DNA of 64,000 nucleotides from Thiovibrio sp964588325 (GCA_964588325.1 CAZPOR010000002.1:124001-188000), one strand, 5' to 3'; counted from the stretch's first letter, positions 9,231 through 18,722 are shown. Program-made: numbers and translations. The notes: generated by a model not told the origin, from the letters alone.

Positions 9231-9403
9231 TGGCAGGTCTCGGCAACAACACGGCTGAGGTTGCTGAAAAAGAGCAACGCCTCCGGGTCGTCCTGGTTTT
9301 GCTGGAGTCTGGCCTCGTACAGGGCAAAAAGCCGGGTGATCACATGGGGCAATTCTGCCTCGGGCAGGGAGCCCAGGGTATCCCAGAGCGCAGAGGTGTT
9401 CAT
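9209..9403 (-). CDS. Small hypothetical protein
   Basis: A 64-residue acidic, helical protein. The start overlaps the end of the RND permease gene by 4 bases (ATGA arrangement) and the end overlaps the CAP gene start by 22 bases, suggesting a translationally coupled operon position. No recognised domain, signal peptide or membrane segment. Its coding status rests on the tight coupling and on amphipathic helix-like composition (LPHVITRLFALYEARLQQN). Confidence 0.45.
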   Translation of the reverse strand: MNTSALWDTLGSLPEAELPHVITRLFALYEARLQQNQDDPEALLFFSNLSRVVAETCQCNSNRR

Positions 9404-12400
9404 GGCCGGGCAACCTCCGTTCCGCCGGGATCGGTCTCCGGCAATCGGTCCCGGCCATGGTCGCGGGCCACCAGCATGTAGATGGAAGGCACCACAAAGA
9501 GGGTGAACAGGGTGCCCACGGCCATGCCGCCCACCAGCACCAGGCCGATGGAATTCCGGGCCGCGGCTCCGGCGCCGGTCACCAGGGTCAGGGTGAAGTG
9601 GCCCGCCACCGTGGCGGTGCTGGTCATGAGGATGGGGCGCAATCGGGTCATGGATGCCTCCCGGATGGCGGCCAGCTTGGCCTGCCCCTGTTCCTGGAGG
9701 GTGTTGGCGAATTCGACGATGAGGATGCCGTTTTTGGCCACCAGGCCGATCAGGGTCACCAGCCCAACCTGGGAATAGATGTTGAGGGTGGTGGTCCAGC
9801 CGTTGGTCCAGAAAGGGGTGTTGGGGTCGGGGATTTTGAGAAAGGTGAAGATCAGCGCCCCGAACATGGCCAGGGGCACCGAGCCGGCCAGGATGACAAA
9901 GGGGTCGCGGAAGCTGTTGAACTGGGCGGCCAGGACCAGGAAGATCAGGACCACTGCCAGAGCAAAGGCGGGCAGAAACGTGTTGCCTTCGCTGCGCAAT
10001 TGGCGGGATTCGCCGGTGTAGTCAAGGACATACCCCTGGGGCAGGATCTTGGCGGCCTCGTTTTCCAGGTAGCGCAAGGCCTCGTCCAGGGGGCGGATGG
10101 CAACGCCGCTGATCGTGACCGCGTTCAGTTGCTGGAAGCGGTTCAGGGAGCGGGGCACGGTGGAGTTCTGGATGGTGGCCACGGTGGAAAGCGGCACCAG
10201 TTGGCCGTTTGGCCCGGAGATGTGGATATTCTGGAGCTGTTCCGGGGTGAGCCGGTCGATCCGGGCGATCTGGGGGATGACCTTGTAGCTGCGACCGGCA
10301 ATGTCGAAGCGGTTGACGAAGTTGCCTCCCACCATGGCGCCGAGATCCGCGCCCACCTGTTGCAGGTTGAGGCCGAGATCCGCCACCTTGTCGCGGTCGA
10401 TGACAAACTCCGCCTGGGGTTGATCGATCTTCATGTCGATGATCGGCGGAAAGGCGAACATCCCGCTGTGCATGGCTTTTTGCTGGATCTGCTGGGCGAA
10501 TTCCAGGATCCGCGGGGTTTCCGCCGTGGAGGCCAGGATGAATTCCACCGGAAACTGGCCGCCGCCCGGGAGTGCGGGCGGCAACACCGGGAAGATCCGG
10601 ATGCCGGGCAGCGCCTGGAGCTTCTGCTGCACCTCGGGCATGATCGCAAACACCGAGCGCTGCCGCTCGCCCCAAGGCTTGGTGACCATGCCGCTGAACC
10701 CCGAGGTGGGCAGGGTGGACTGGAAGGTGAAGTGTGTTTCCGGGATGGAGAGAAAAACCTTGTTGGCGGCGGCGGTAAAACCGCTGGTCTGGTCCAGGGT
10801 GGAGTTGGCCGCCGCGTCCACGATGCCGAAGATGACCCCCTGGTCCTCGTTGGGAGCCAGTTCCTTGGCCGACATGGTGAACATGGGGATGCTGAGCAGG
10901 CTGATGACGACCCAGACCGTATACACCGCGGGCCGGGCGGCGAGGGTGGCGTCAAGCCAGCCGCCATATGCTTCCCGCAGCCGGGCAAAGCCGCGGGCGA
11001 TCCTGCCCGCCAGATCACGTTCTTCGAGCCCCGGCTTGAGCAATTTTGCCGACATCATCGGCGACAGGGTCAGGGCCACCACCCCGGAGATGGTAACCGT
11101 TCCGGCCAGGGTGAAGGCGAATTCCCGGAAAAGCGAGCCGGTGAGCCCGCCCTGAAAGCCGATGGGCGCATAGACCGCAGCCAGGGTGATGGTCATGGCG
11201 ATGATCGGCCCGACCAGTTCGCGGGCCCCTTGCAGGGCCGCCTCCAGCGGCGATTTTCCCTGGCTGAGGTGGCGCTCGACGTTTTCCACCACCACGATGG
11301 CGTCGTCCACCACCAGTCCCACCGAGAGAACGATGGCCAGCAGGGTGAGCAGATTGATGGAAAAACCGAAGAGCTGCATGAGAAAGAGGCCGCCGATGAG
11401 CGACAGGGGGATGGCCACCACCGGGATCAGCACCGAGCGCAGGGAGCCGAGAAAGAGAAAAATGACCACGATCACGATGAGCAGGGTCTCGCCCAGGGTC
11501 TTGAGCACCTCGCTGATGGCGTTGTCGATGTAAGCCGTGGCGTCGTAGGCGATGCGCCCTTTGAGGCCGCTGGGCAAATCCTTCTCGATGGCCGCCATTT
11601 CCGTGCGGATCAGCTTGATCATATCCAGGGAGTTGGCGTTGGGCAGGGGCCAGATCCCGATGAAGGTGGCGGTCTGGCCGGAAAAACGCACCTCGTTGTC
11701 ATAGTCCTCGGCCCCCAGGGCCACATCACCCAGGTCGGCCAGACGGATGACAGCCCCGTTCTCTTCCCGGATCACCAGCCGCTTGAATTCTTCCACCGAA
11801 CGGAGATCTGTATCTGCGGTGAGGTTGATCTGGATGAGCGAGCCCTTGGTCTGCCCCAGGGCGGCCAGGTAGTTGTTGGCGGCCAGGGTCTTGCGCACCT
11901 CGGCCGGACTGACGTTGTAGGCGGCCATGCGTTCCGGCTTGAGCCAGATGCGCATGGCAAAGGTGCGGCCGCCGAGGATGTCGGCGCGCTGCACGCCTTG
12001 AATGGCGGAAAGGCGGGGTTGCACCACCCGGGTCAGGTAGTCGGTGATTTCGTTCTGGGCAAGCACATCGGAGGTGAAGCTGAGGTAGGCCGAGGCAAAC
12101 TGGCTGTCCGCGGACTCGATGTTGATCACCGGCACCTCGGCTTCGGGGGGAAGGTCGCGGCGAACCTGGTCCACCTTGGAGCTGATCTCGGCAAGGGCCT
12201 TGGTGGCATCGTAGTTGAGCTTCAACCGGGCGGTGATGATGGAGACGCCTTGGCTGCTCTGGGATTGGAGATAATCGATGCCGTCGGCCGCGGCAATGGC
12301 ACGCTCCAGCGGGGTGGTGATGAAGCCCCGCACCAGTTCGGCGTTGGCTCCGACATAGACGGTGGTCACGGTGACCGACGCGTTCTCGCTTCTGGGATAT

Positions 12401-12507
12401 TGGCGCACATTGAGGCTGCGCAACGCCTGCAACCCGGCAATGATGATGAGCAGGCTGATCACCATGGCAAGCACGGGGCGGCGGATGAAGAGATCGGTGA
12501 ATTTCAT
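9400..12507 (-). CDS. RND-family multidrug efflux permease (AcrB/MexB type)
   Basis: A 1035-residue inner-membrane transporter of the HAE1 family, full length. It starts MKFTDLFIRRPVLAMVISL, typical of the subfamily, and has the proton-relay helix LSVGLVVDDAIVVVENVERH with its paired aspartates. Two large periplasmic loops and twelve membrane helices are apparent, in the order of the family's internal duplication. It pairs with the periplasmic adaptor gene 18 bases upstream. No TolC-like outer-membrane gene is next to it, so the pump probably borrows one from elsewhere. Confidence 0.94.
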   Translation of the reverse strand: MKFTDLFIRRPVLAMVISLLIIIAGLQALRSLNVRQYPRSENASVTVTTVYVGANAELVRGFITTPLERAIAAADGIDYLQSQSSQGVSIITARLKLNYDATKALAEISSKVDQVRRDLPPEAEVPVINIESADSQFASAYLSFTSDVLAQNEITDYLTRVVQPRLSAIQGVQRADILGGRTFAMRIWLKPERMAAYNVSPAEVRKTLAANNYLAALGQTKGSLIQINLTADTDLRSVEEFKRLVIREENGAVIRLADLGDVALGAEDYDNEVRFSGQTATFIGIWPLPNANSLDMIKLIRTEMAAIEKDLPSGLKGRIAYDATAYIDNAISEVLKTLGETLLIVIVVIFLFLGSLRSVLIPVVAIPLSLIGGLFLMQLFGFSINLLTLLAIVLSVGLVVDDAIVVVENVERHLSQGKSPLEAALQGARELVGPIIAMTITLAAVYAPIGFQGGLTGSLFREFAFTLAGTVTISGVVALTLSPMMSAKLLKPGLEERDLAGRIARGFARLREAYGGWLDATLAARPAVYTVWVVISLLSIPMFTMSAKELAPNEDQGVIFGIVDAAANSTLDQTSGFTAAANKVFLSIPETHFTFQSTLPTSGFSGMVTKPWGERQRSVFAIMPEVQQKLQALPGIRIFPVLPPALPGGGQFPVEFILASTAETPRILEFAQQIQQKAMHSGMFAFPPIIDMKIDQPQAEFVIDRDKVADLGLNLQQVGADLGAMVGGNFVNRFDIAGRSYKVIPQIARIDRLTPEQLQNIHISGPNGQLVPLSTVATIQNSTVPRSLNRFQQLNAVTISGVAIRPLDEALRYLENEAAKILPQGYVLDYTGESRQLRSEGNTFLPAFALAVVLIFLVLAAQFNSFRDPFVILAGSVPLAMFGALIFTFLKIPDPNTPFWTNGWTTTLNIYSQVGLVTLIGLVAKNGILIVEFANTLQEQGQAKLAAIREASMTRLRPILMTSTATVAGHFTLTLVTGAGAAARNSIGLVLVGGMAVGTLFTLFVVPSIYMLVARDHGRDRLPETDPGGTEVARP

Positions 12508-12525
12508 GGGTTTTGACTCAGAGAA

Positions 12526-13656
12526 TCAACTGTTGGCCGGTTTGGGGTCCAGGCTGAACTCCGGATTCAGTCCGTTGTCCACCACCACGGACTGGCCGTT
12601 GCGGAGCTTGAATACCCCGGTGCTGACCACGGTGGCCCCCTCCGCAAGGCCTGAGGCAACAGCGACGAAATCGCCGCGCCGTTCCCCGAGGCGGATAAAC
12701 TGCTGGCGCACCGCCAGCCCAACCGCGCCGGTTTTTTCGTTTTTTTGCTTTTCAACCACAAAGACTGAATCGCCGTAGGGGGCAGGAAGCACCGCGGTTG
12801 CGGGGATGGCCAGCACCTGGTTCTTGCCGGGCAGCACCACGGCCACCGTGGCAAACATGCCGGGGTGCAATCGTTCCTCCCTGTTGGCCGCGGTGGCCTG
12901 CACCCGGACATTGCGGGTGGCGCTGTCCGCCTGCGGGTTGATGGCGGTTATTCTGCCGGTCACAGTGCGGCCGGGCAGGGCATCGGAGGTTATTCGTACC
13001 GGCAGCCCCGGCTGGATTCTGGCCAGGTCCTGCTGGGGCAGCATGAAGTTGACGAAAATCGGGTCCATGGCCTGGAGGGAAACAATGGGCTCGCCCTCTT
13101 TGAGGATCTGTCCCAGATTGACCAAGCGGATGCCGAGGCGGCCGGAGAATGGGGCGCGGATGGTTTTTTTGGCGATGGTGGCCCGGATCGTTTCGGCCTG
13201 GGCCATGGCCTGTTTGTGTTTCGCCTCGCCGTCATCGTAGGCGGCCTTGGAAACGGCGTTGGTCTCGACGAGCATCCTGAGCCGCTCGAAATTGATTTTG
13301 GTCAGTGCGGCTTCGGCTTCCGCCGCCTGCAGTTGGGCCTCCTCGGAAGAGGTGTCCTGCTGGAGCAGGAGAGTGCCCGCCTCTACCCAGGTTCCGGGGG
13401 TAAAAGCCAGGCGCGCCACCTTGCCCGGCAACTCCGCGGAAACGGTCACGCCCTGCGCCGCTTCCAGCGAGCCCACGGCGCGTAAGGCAATCTCCCAGGA
13501 TTCCGGGCGGGCCGTGGTGGTGGTCACCGTTTCCGGCGGGGGGGTAAAGCGCTTGCCTGTGTCCACCATCGTGAAAATCTGCAAGCCCTTGATGCCGGCA
13601 AGGATGCCGGACACCAGGAACAAACCAAGAAGGGTGAGGAGGATGCGGTTTTTCAT
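12526..13656 (-). CDS. RND efflux periplasmic adaptor (membrane fusion protein)
   Basis: A 376-residue protein starting at the ATG 13654-13656 (MKNRILLTLLGLFLVSG), which gives an N-terminal membrane anchor. Upstream in-frame sequence does not resemble the family. Domains in order are a lipoyl-like half (VSAELPGKVARLAF), an alpha-helical hairpin (residues about 105-160), the second lipoyl half (TIRAPFSGRLGIRLVNLGQ), a beta-barrel and a membrane-proximal domain. It bridges the permease and an outer-membrane channel. A 30-bp palindrome about 180 bp upstream may be its operator. Confidence 0.92.
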   Translation of the reverse strand: MKNRILLTLLGLFLVSGILAGIKGLQIFTMVDTGKRFTPPPETVTTTTARPESWEIALRAVGSLEAAQGVTVSAELPGKVARLAFTPGTWVEAGTLLLQQDTSSEEAQLQAAEAEAALTKINFERLRMLVETNAVSKAAYDDGEAKHKQAMAQAETIRATIAKKTIRAPFSGRLGIRLVNLGQILKEGEPIVSLQAMDPIFVNFMLPQQDLARIQPGLPVRITSDALPGRTVTGRITAINPQADSATRNVRVQATAANREERLHPGMFATVAVVLPGKNQVLAIPATAVLPAPYGDSVFVVEKQKNEKTGAVGLAVRQQFIRLGERRGDFVAVASGLAEGATVVSTGVFKLRNGQSVVVDNGLNPEFSLDPKPANS

Positions 13657-13837
13657 GGGCGCTGTTTCTTTGCTAAAGGGTGGGGACGGGTTTCCGAGAA
13701 AAAAATAGAGAGGGGTCCGCGTCAAAAGCCCCTGGCCGCTTGTTGCTGCGCAACGTGTCGGCTGTCCGTGGCGAGACGGTGCTGGATGGAGTCCTGTGGC
13801 TGTGCGCGCCTGCCGAGTATTTATCCATATCATCGCC

Positions 13838-13867
13838 GGATAAGTTAAATGTACATTTGACTTATCC
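13838..13867. promoter_or_regulatory. Near-perfect 30-bp palindrome upstream of the RND pump, probable operator
   Basis: Fourteen of fifteen base pairs are complementary about a centre at 13852/13853. The half site is GGATAAGT.AAATGT and the core is ATGTACAT. It lies about 180 bp upstream of the adaptor start, in the place and length of a TetR-family operator. No regulator gene is adjacent. The rest of 13657-14160 shows no gene; it is AT-rich near 13980-14070. Confidence 0.6.
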
Positions 13868-14160
13868 TCCTTGTTGCGTCAAGGTTTTTTTCCCTCTGCT
13901 CAAAGCTATTCCGCCTTTCGCGCGATTTTCAAGGCCCGGCAACTGTCTCCGGGTTCCTTTGCTGCGGCTGTAGGCAACACACGGCAACCCCATTTTTTAT
14001 GTTGCCTACAAAAAAGTAACAAAAAAGTTCCACAGGGATGCGTATTATTGACAAAAAAGTAATTTATTTTTTGGTTGCGGAATCCGGCTTGGGATGCGGA
14101 GCACTTGATAAGGTTCCTGTAATCAAGGAGTTGCATCGTATCTTTTTCTTTTTCCAGGCG

Positions 14161-14176
14161 TTGGCACGCTCTTTGA
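14161..14176 (+). promoter_or_regulatory. Sigma-54-type promoter for glnB-amtB
   Basis: TTGGCACGCTCTTTGA has the GG at 14163-14164 and, after exactly ten bases, G-A at 14175-14176. This matches the -24/-12 spacing (GG-N10-GC), with A instead of C in the -12 element. It lies about 85 bp upstream of glnB. No TGT-N10-ACA site was found upstream, so the activator could be NtrC-type or NifA; this is not resolved. Confidence 0.55.
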
Positions 14177-14259
14177 AAAAGCCTTGATCGAATTGTATCA
14201 CGCGCTATGTCGGCGGGAAATGTTTTCATTGAGGATCTTGGATAAAAGGAGGAAGCGGA

Positions 14260-14598
14260 ATGAAGAAGATTGAGGCGATAATCAAGCCCTTCAAGCTTGA
14301 TGACCTGAAGACGGCCATGGCTGGTCTCGGTGTTCAGGGGATGACCATTACGGAAGTGAAGGGGTTTGGCCGGCAAAAGGGGCACACCGAGATCTACCGG
14401 GGAGCGGAGTATGTGGTGGATTTCATCCCCAAGATCAAGGTGGAGATAGTGGTGGCGGCGGAGATGGTGGCAAGGGTGGTGGATGCCATCGTGGCCAGCG
14501 TCAAGACCGGCAAGATCGGTGACGGCAAGATCTTTGTCTTGCCGGTTGACTCCATCTGCCGCATCCGGACAGGCGAAACCGATAAGGAGGCCATCTAG
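14260..14598 (+). CDS. glnB: Nitrogen regulatory protein PII
   Basis: A 112-residue PII protein, full length. It senses glutamine, 2-oxoglutarate and ATP/ADP in the cytoplasm and controls AmtB and nitrogen enzymes. The T-loop motif is intact with Tyr51 in YRGAEYVVDF, the uridylylation site in enteric PII; the B-loop is TGKIGDGKIFV. A good AGGAGG site lies upstream. It is followed after 44 bases by amtB, the usual glnK-amtB pairing, so it may function as the AmtB-docking GlnK paralogue. Confidence 0.95.
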   Translation: MKKIEAIIKPFKLDDLKTAMAGLGVQGMTITEVKGFGRQKGHTEIYRGAEYVVDFIPKIKVEIVVAAEMVARVVDAIVASVKTGKIGDGKIFVLPVDSICRIRTGETDKEAI

Positions 14599-14642
14599 GT
14601 ATCATTATGACTCAGATCAAATCAACGCATAAGGATGTTTCA

Positions 14643-15974
14643 ATGAACAGGTCAATTGCAAAAAAAATGGTCCCGCCCCTGACGATGGCACTGGTTGCCT
14701 TGGCCGGAACCGCCCTGGCCGCGGAGGGTGCAGCCGAGATAACAGGCGCTGCCGCTACCTATGTTGCCAATAATACCTGGATGCTGGTTTCCACGTTTCT
14801 GGTGTTTATCATGCATCTCGGGTTTGCGACCCTTGAGGCGGGATTGACCCGGGCGAAAAACACGGTCAACATCCTTTTCAAAAATACCGCCATCGTTGCC
14901 ATCGGGCTTTTGACCTATGCCGTGATCGGTTTCAATCTGATGTACCCCGGCGATTTTTCCATCCCGGGCATCTTCGGCTTTTCCGGTTTCGGCATCGGGG
15001 TGAGCCCGGAAAATATGATGGTTGCCGGAGATGACGGGGTGGGAATCTACACCTACTGGACCGATTTTATCTTCCAGGCCATGTTCGCGGCCACGGCGGC
15101 GACCATTGTTTCCGGCGCTGTGGCCGAGCGGGTCAAGCTGCACAGCTTTTTGATTTTTTCAGCGATCTATGTGGCAGTGGTGTATCCCTGGGTGGGAAGC
15201 TGGAAGTGGGGCGGCGGCTGGCTGGACGCCATGGGATTCTATGACTTTGCCGGTTCCACCCTGGTGCATTCCGTGGGTGGCTGGGCCGCTCTGGCCGGCG
15301 TCATCTTGCTCGGACCCCGTCTTGGCAAATATGTCGGAAACACCATCAAGCCGATCATGGGACACAATATGCCCCTGGCAACCATCGGCGTTTTTCTGCT
15401 CTGGCTCGGCTGGTTCGGTTTTAACGGCGGCTCGGTGCTTTCCGCAGATCCCGCTGCGGTATCCTTTGTGTTCGTCACCACTTCTCTTGCCGCAGCCGCA
15501 GGCATTGTCGGCGCCAGCGGACTGAGCTGGATCATCCAGAAGAAGCCTGATCTGAGCATGGCCCTCAACGGCGCCCTTGCGGGTTTGGTCGGTATTACCG
15601 CCGGTGCCGATGTGGTCAGCGTGATGAGCGCCGTGGTGATCGGCTTCATTGCCGGTCTTCTGGTTGTCGCCTCGGTCATGGTTGTTGACCGCATGAAGCT
15701 TGATGATCCGGTTGGCGCCATCTCCGTGCATCTTGTCTGTGGCATATGGGGCACCCTGGCTGTGGGCATTTTCAGCGCGAGTCACTCCTTTGTGACTCAG
15801 TTGATCGGCGTTGCGGCATACGGCGTGACCTGTTTTCTTGCAGCGTTCGTGCTCTTCTATCTCTTGAAGATTTCTTTTGGAATCCGTGTGGATGAAGAAG
15901 AGGAAATGAAGGGGCTTGATATAGGCGAGCATGGCATGGAGGCATATGCCGGTTTTGAGATGAACAACGTCTAG
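14643..15974 (+). CDS. amtB: Ammonium transporter
   Basis: A 443-residue Amt/MEP/Rh channel from the ATG at 14643, which has AAGGA eight bases upstream and gives a clean signal peptide (VALAGTALAAEG); an ATG at 14607 lacks a good ribosome site. Eleven or so membrane helices are seen. Family motifs include NTWMLVSTFLVFIMHLGFA, the DFAGSTLVHSVGGWAALAG helix with its twin-His partner region, and GFIAGLLVV. It imports ammonium under nitrogen limitation and is closed by the neighbouring PII. A stem-loop follows the gene. Confidence 0.95.
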   Translation: MNRSIAKKMVPPLTMALVALAGTALAAEGAAEITGAAATYVANNTWMLVSTFLVFIMHLGFATLEAGLTRAKNTVNILFKNTAIVAIGLLTYAVIGFNLMYPGDFSIPGIFGFSGFGIGVSPENMMVAGDDGVGIYTYWTDFIFQAMFAATAATIVSGAVAERVKLHSFLIFSAIYVAVVYPWVGSWKWGGGWLDAMGFYDFAGSTLVHSVGGWAALAGVILLGPRLGKYVGNTIKPIMGHNMPLATIGVFLLWLGWFGFNGGSVLSADPAAVSFVFVTTSLAAAAGIVGASGLSWIIQKKPDLSMALNGALAGLVGITAGADVVSVMSAVVIGFIAGLLVVASVMVVDRMKLDDPVGAISVHLVCGIWGTLAVGIFSASHSFVTQLIGVAAYGVTCFLAAFVLFYLLKISFGIRVDEEEEMKGLDIGEHGMEAYAGFEMNNV

Positions 15975-15990
15975 CGTGTGCCCGGACAGC

Positions 15991-16037
15991 AAGAATCCCG
16001 GAGCCGAAGGAATCATCCCTTTAGCTTCGGGATTCTT
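15991..16037 (+). terminator. Stem-loop after amtB
   Basis: AAGAATCCCG at 15991-16000 pairs with CGGGATTCTT at 16028-16037, with further internal pairing (CCGAAGG with CTTCGG). There is no clear T-run directly after it, so it may attenuate transcription or protect the 3' end rather than act as a strong terminator. Confidence 0.5.
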
Positions 16038-16068
16038 CCCTTGAAAAAATATCCTGAAAACAAAAAAA

Positions 16069-16788
16069 ATGAAACTCCTGGTCTTGCAACATACCCCATG
16101 GGCCGGCCCGGGGCGGCTGCTTCTCGAGGCGTTTGCCACGCACCGGATCGATTGTGATCTCGTCAAGGTCTGGCAGGATTGGATTCCCGATTTCAACGGC
16201 TATGAGGCTATCATCCTGCTGGGGGGTTCTCCCAACGTGGAGCAGGAGGAAAAATACCCGTTTCTCGTGGAGGAGAAGCGGTTCATCAAGAGGGCGATCG
16301 GGGCGGACAAGCCGATTCTGGGATTCTGTCTCGGGCATCAACTGCTCGCTTCCGTGCTCGGCGCACAGGTAGGGCCGAACTTCAAGCCGAGCATCGGCTT
16401 CGTCCAGGGGCATCTCACCCATGACGGCCGCGAGCATCCGGCCTTCAGGAATCTCGGCAAGACCATGCCCATGTTCAAGTGGCACAGCCAGACGGTGCTT
16501 GAGCCGTTGCCGAAACATTTTTCCCTGCTCGCCACCTCGGAGCAATGCCAGGTGGAGGCCTTTTCCCTTGAGCAGCGGCCGCACATCCTCGGGCTGCAAT
16601 TTGACAACCATGTGGCAGTGTTCGAAGACATCAGCCTCTGGCTTGAGCAGGACGGACAGTGGCTCGCCTCGTTTCGCTCCCTGGTGGTGCGGCCCGCTGA
16701 TCTGCTGGCCGAGGCGCATCGCTTGCGGACGAAGATCTCCGGCGATTTTCATCGGTTCTTCAGCGACTACCTGCGCCTCATTTCTTGA
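16069..16788 (+). CDS. Class I glutamine amidotransferase-like protein with altered catalytic site
   Basis: A 239-residue single-domain protein of the GuaA-N-like family. The nucleophile motif GFCLGHQLL (Cys87) is intact, as is the FKWHSQTV segment. The usual QFHPE motif that supplies the catalytic His and Glu is replaced by QFDNH (residues 177-181), so normal glutaminase activity is doubtful. It follows amtB and overlaps the nifA 3' end tail to tail by 11 bases. The position next to PII, AmtB and NifA suggests a nitrogen-status role, but no reaction can be assigned. Confidence 0.75.
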   Translation: MKLLVLQHTPWAGPGRLLLEAFATHRIDCDLVKVWQDWIPDFNGYEAIILLGGSPNVEQEEKYPFLVEEKRFIKRAIGADKPILGFCLGHQLLASVLGAQVGPNFKPSIGFVQGHLTHDGREHPAFRNLGKTMPMFKWHSQTVLEPLPKHFSLLATSEQCQVEAFSLEQRPHILGLQFDNHVAVFEDISLWLEQDGQWLASFRSLVVRPADLLAEAHRLRTKISGDFHRFFSDYLRLIS

Positions 16789-18409
16789 TTGTCTCCCAGG
16801 GGCAATTGGAAAAATCCGGCAGGGTAATCCCGTATTTCTTGATGCGATAGCCCATCTGTCGCTGGGTAAGCCCCAGCTCCCGGGCGGCCCTGGCCTGCAC
16901 CCATCCGTGCCGTCGCAGGGCGCTCTCCACCTCTTCTTTTTCCAGATCTTTTAAAAATTTATGCGTCGAGCTTCCGGGCAGGGGTCCGCTTGTCAGCTCT
17001 GCGCTTCCGGCGGTTGGGGCTGCAATGCGGCACGACGGCGCGGCACAGTCCTCTGCTTCCGGTTCCGCGGTGATGTAGCTCGGCAGCTCGCGGGCGACGA
17101 TGGTATCTCGGTCCGCCATGATCACCAGCCGCTCGATGAGGTTCTGCAGCTCACGCACATTGCCGGGCCAGGAGTAGCCGCAGAGGAGCTGGACCACCGA
17201 GCTGGAAAGCCCCACCTCCCGGGAGTTCATGCGGTTGCTCTCCTGTAAAAAGTGATCGAGGAGCAGGGGGACGTCTTCCTTCCGCTCCCTGAGCGGCGGC
17301 AGCACCACGGGCACCACGTTGAGGCGGTAAAAGAGATCCGCCCGGAAGGTACCCTGCTCGACGCATTCTTCCAGGCTGCGGTTGGTGGCGGCAATGACCC
17401 GGACATTGACCGTGATGGTCTGGGTGCCGCCCAGCCGTTCGAACATCTGCTCCTGTAGCACCCTGAGCAGCTTGGCCTGCAGGGGTAGGGGCAGCTCCCC
17501 CACCTCGTCGAGAAAGATGGTGCCGCCATCGGCCAGCTCGAACCGCCCCTTCTTGAGGCCCACCGCCCCGGTGAAGGCGCCTTTCTCATGGCCGAGCAGC
17601 TCGCTTTCCAGAAGGTTTTCCGGCAGGGCTGCGCAGTTGATCTTGATGAAGGGCTTGGCTGCGCGCGGGCTTGCCTGATGGATGGCCCGGGCGACCAGCT
17701 CCTTGCCGGTGCCGGATTCGCCCAGGAGCAGGGCGGTGGCCCGGCTGGGGGCAACCTTGTCGATGTAGTTGTACACATCCTGGATCCGCTTGCACTGGCC
17801 GATGATGTTGTGCTGGTTGTAGCGGCTGCGCAGCTCTTTCTTGAGCAGCAGGTTTTCCTCCACCAGGATCTGCTGCTTGTGGGAGACCGCCTTGTGCAGC
17901 CGCAGGAACTGGGCGATGAGCATGGCCACCACGGTGAGAAAACGGATGTCTTCCTCCGAGGAGATCTCCTGACCGAAGAGCCTGTCCACGGAAAGGACCC
18001 CGACTGGCCCCTCCGGCAGCATGACCGGTACGCCGATGAAGGATATCTCGCCTTTGGGGAGATTGGCGCGGGCCCCGGTCCGGTTTAAAAAAAGCGGCTC
18101 GCTGTGGATGTCCGGCACCACGAAGGGATAGGCGGACTGGAAGATGCGGCCGATCACCCCTTCGTTGGGGCGGTAGATGCCGCGCCGCTCCTCCTCCTTG
18201 CTGAGGCCGTACGAGGCGGCAATGGCAAGACGCTCGCCGCCTTCTTCCTGGAGAACCAGGGTGGCCCGCTCCATGCGCAGGGTTTCGTGCAGGATCCGCA
18301 AAACCTCGGACAGGGTTTTCTTGATGTCCAGGGCAGAGCCGATGAGCTGGCTTATCTGGTAGAGCGCCTGCAATTCAAGGCGTTCGGTGGGATAGTCGGG
18401 TTTGGGCAT
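16778..18409 (-). CDS. nifA: Nif-specific sigma-54-dependent activator
   Basis: A 543-residue activator from the ATG at 18407-18409. Domain order: an N-terminal GAF domain (about 10-170), an AAA+ domain with Walker A GESGTGKE, the sigma-54 contact loop GAFTGAVG and LRERKEDVP, and a C-terminal Fis-type helix-turn-helix (ARAARELGLTQRQMGYRIKKYGI). This HTH form is characteristic of NifA. It would activate nifH and nifE, both of which carry a sigma-54 promoter and a TGT-N10-ACA site. The linker before the HTH is long and has few cysteines, so oxygen sensing by a Cys cluster is not evident. It is divergent from nifH. Confidence 0.93.
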   Translation of the reverse strand: MPKPDYPTERLELQALYQISQLIGSALDIKKTLSEVLRILHETLRMERATLVLQEEGGERLAIAASYGLSKEEERRGIYRPNEGVIGRIFQSAYPFVVPDIHSEPLFLNRTGARANLPKGEISFIGVPVMLPEGPVGVLSVDRLFGQEISSEEDIRFLTVVAMLIAQFLRLHKAVSHKQQILVEENLLLKKELRSRYNQHNIIGQCKRIQDVYNYIDKVAPSRATALLLGESGTGKELVARAIHQASPRAAKPFIKINCAALPENLLESELLGHEKGAFTGAVGLKKGRFELADGGTIFLDEVGELPLPLQAKLLRVLQEQMFERLGGTQTITVNVRVIAATNRSLEECVEQGTFRADLFYRLNVVPVVLPPLRERKEDVPLLLDHFLQESNRMNSREVGLSSSVVQLLCGYSWPGNVRELQNLIERLVIMADRDTIVARELPSYITAEPEAEDCAAPSCRIAAPTAGSAELTSGPLPGSSTHKFLKDLEKEEVESALRRHGWVQARAARELGLTQRQMGYRIKKYGITLPDFSNCPWETIKK

Positions 18410-18706
18410 GGGTTGGGTCCGCCTTGTTTTGTGTTGTATTGGGGATGAATTTTTTGGTGCATGCTCCCTGTGGTATTGAATTAGCAAAAAATGTTCCATT
18501 GCTTCAAAAATGTAACATTGTGCACGGAGAGTTCTTGTAACCCATTGAAATTAAAGATTAACATATCATACTCTGCACTGTATGGCCGCGCATGGTGTTT
18601 GCAAAAAAGTTACATTTCGAGCAACTATTTTCATTTTTTGAGACATAAATGTAATAAAGCTCCCTCTGTTCTGTCCCTTCCTCTTCCGGTCGCGTTCCTT
18701 CCTTTT

Positions 18707-18722
18707 TGTAGTCAATTGTACA
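18707..18722 (+). promoter_or_regulatory. NifA upstream activator site for nifH
   Basis: TGTAGTCAATTGTACA fits TGT-N10-ACA exactly and lies about 115 bp upstream of the -24 element of the nifH promoter, the usual distance for NifA. The wider 18410-18912 gap between nifA and nifH otherwise shows only AT-rich sequence. Confidence 0.7.

Noticed and set aside
9457..12516. Very long plus-strand open frame opposite the RND permease
   Set aside because: Its composition is that of the antisense of a GC-rich gene, with no motif; the RND permease on the minus strand is certain. Similar long antisense frames at 488-1942, 20735-22240 and 54559-56205 were rejected likewise.
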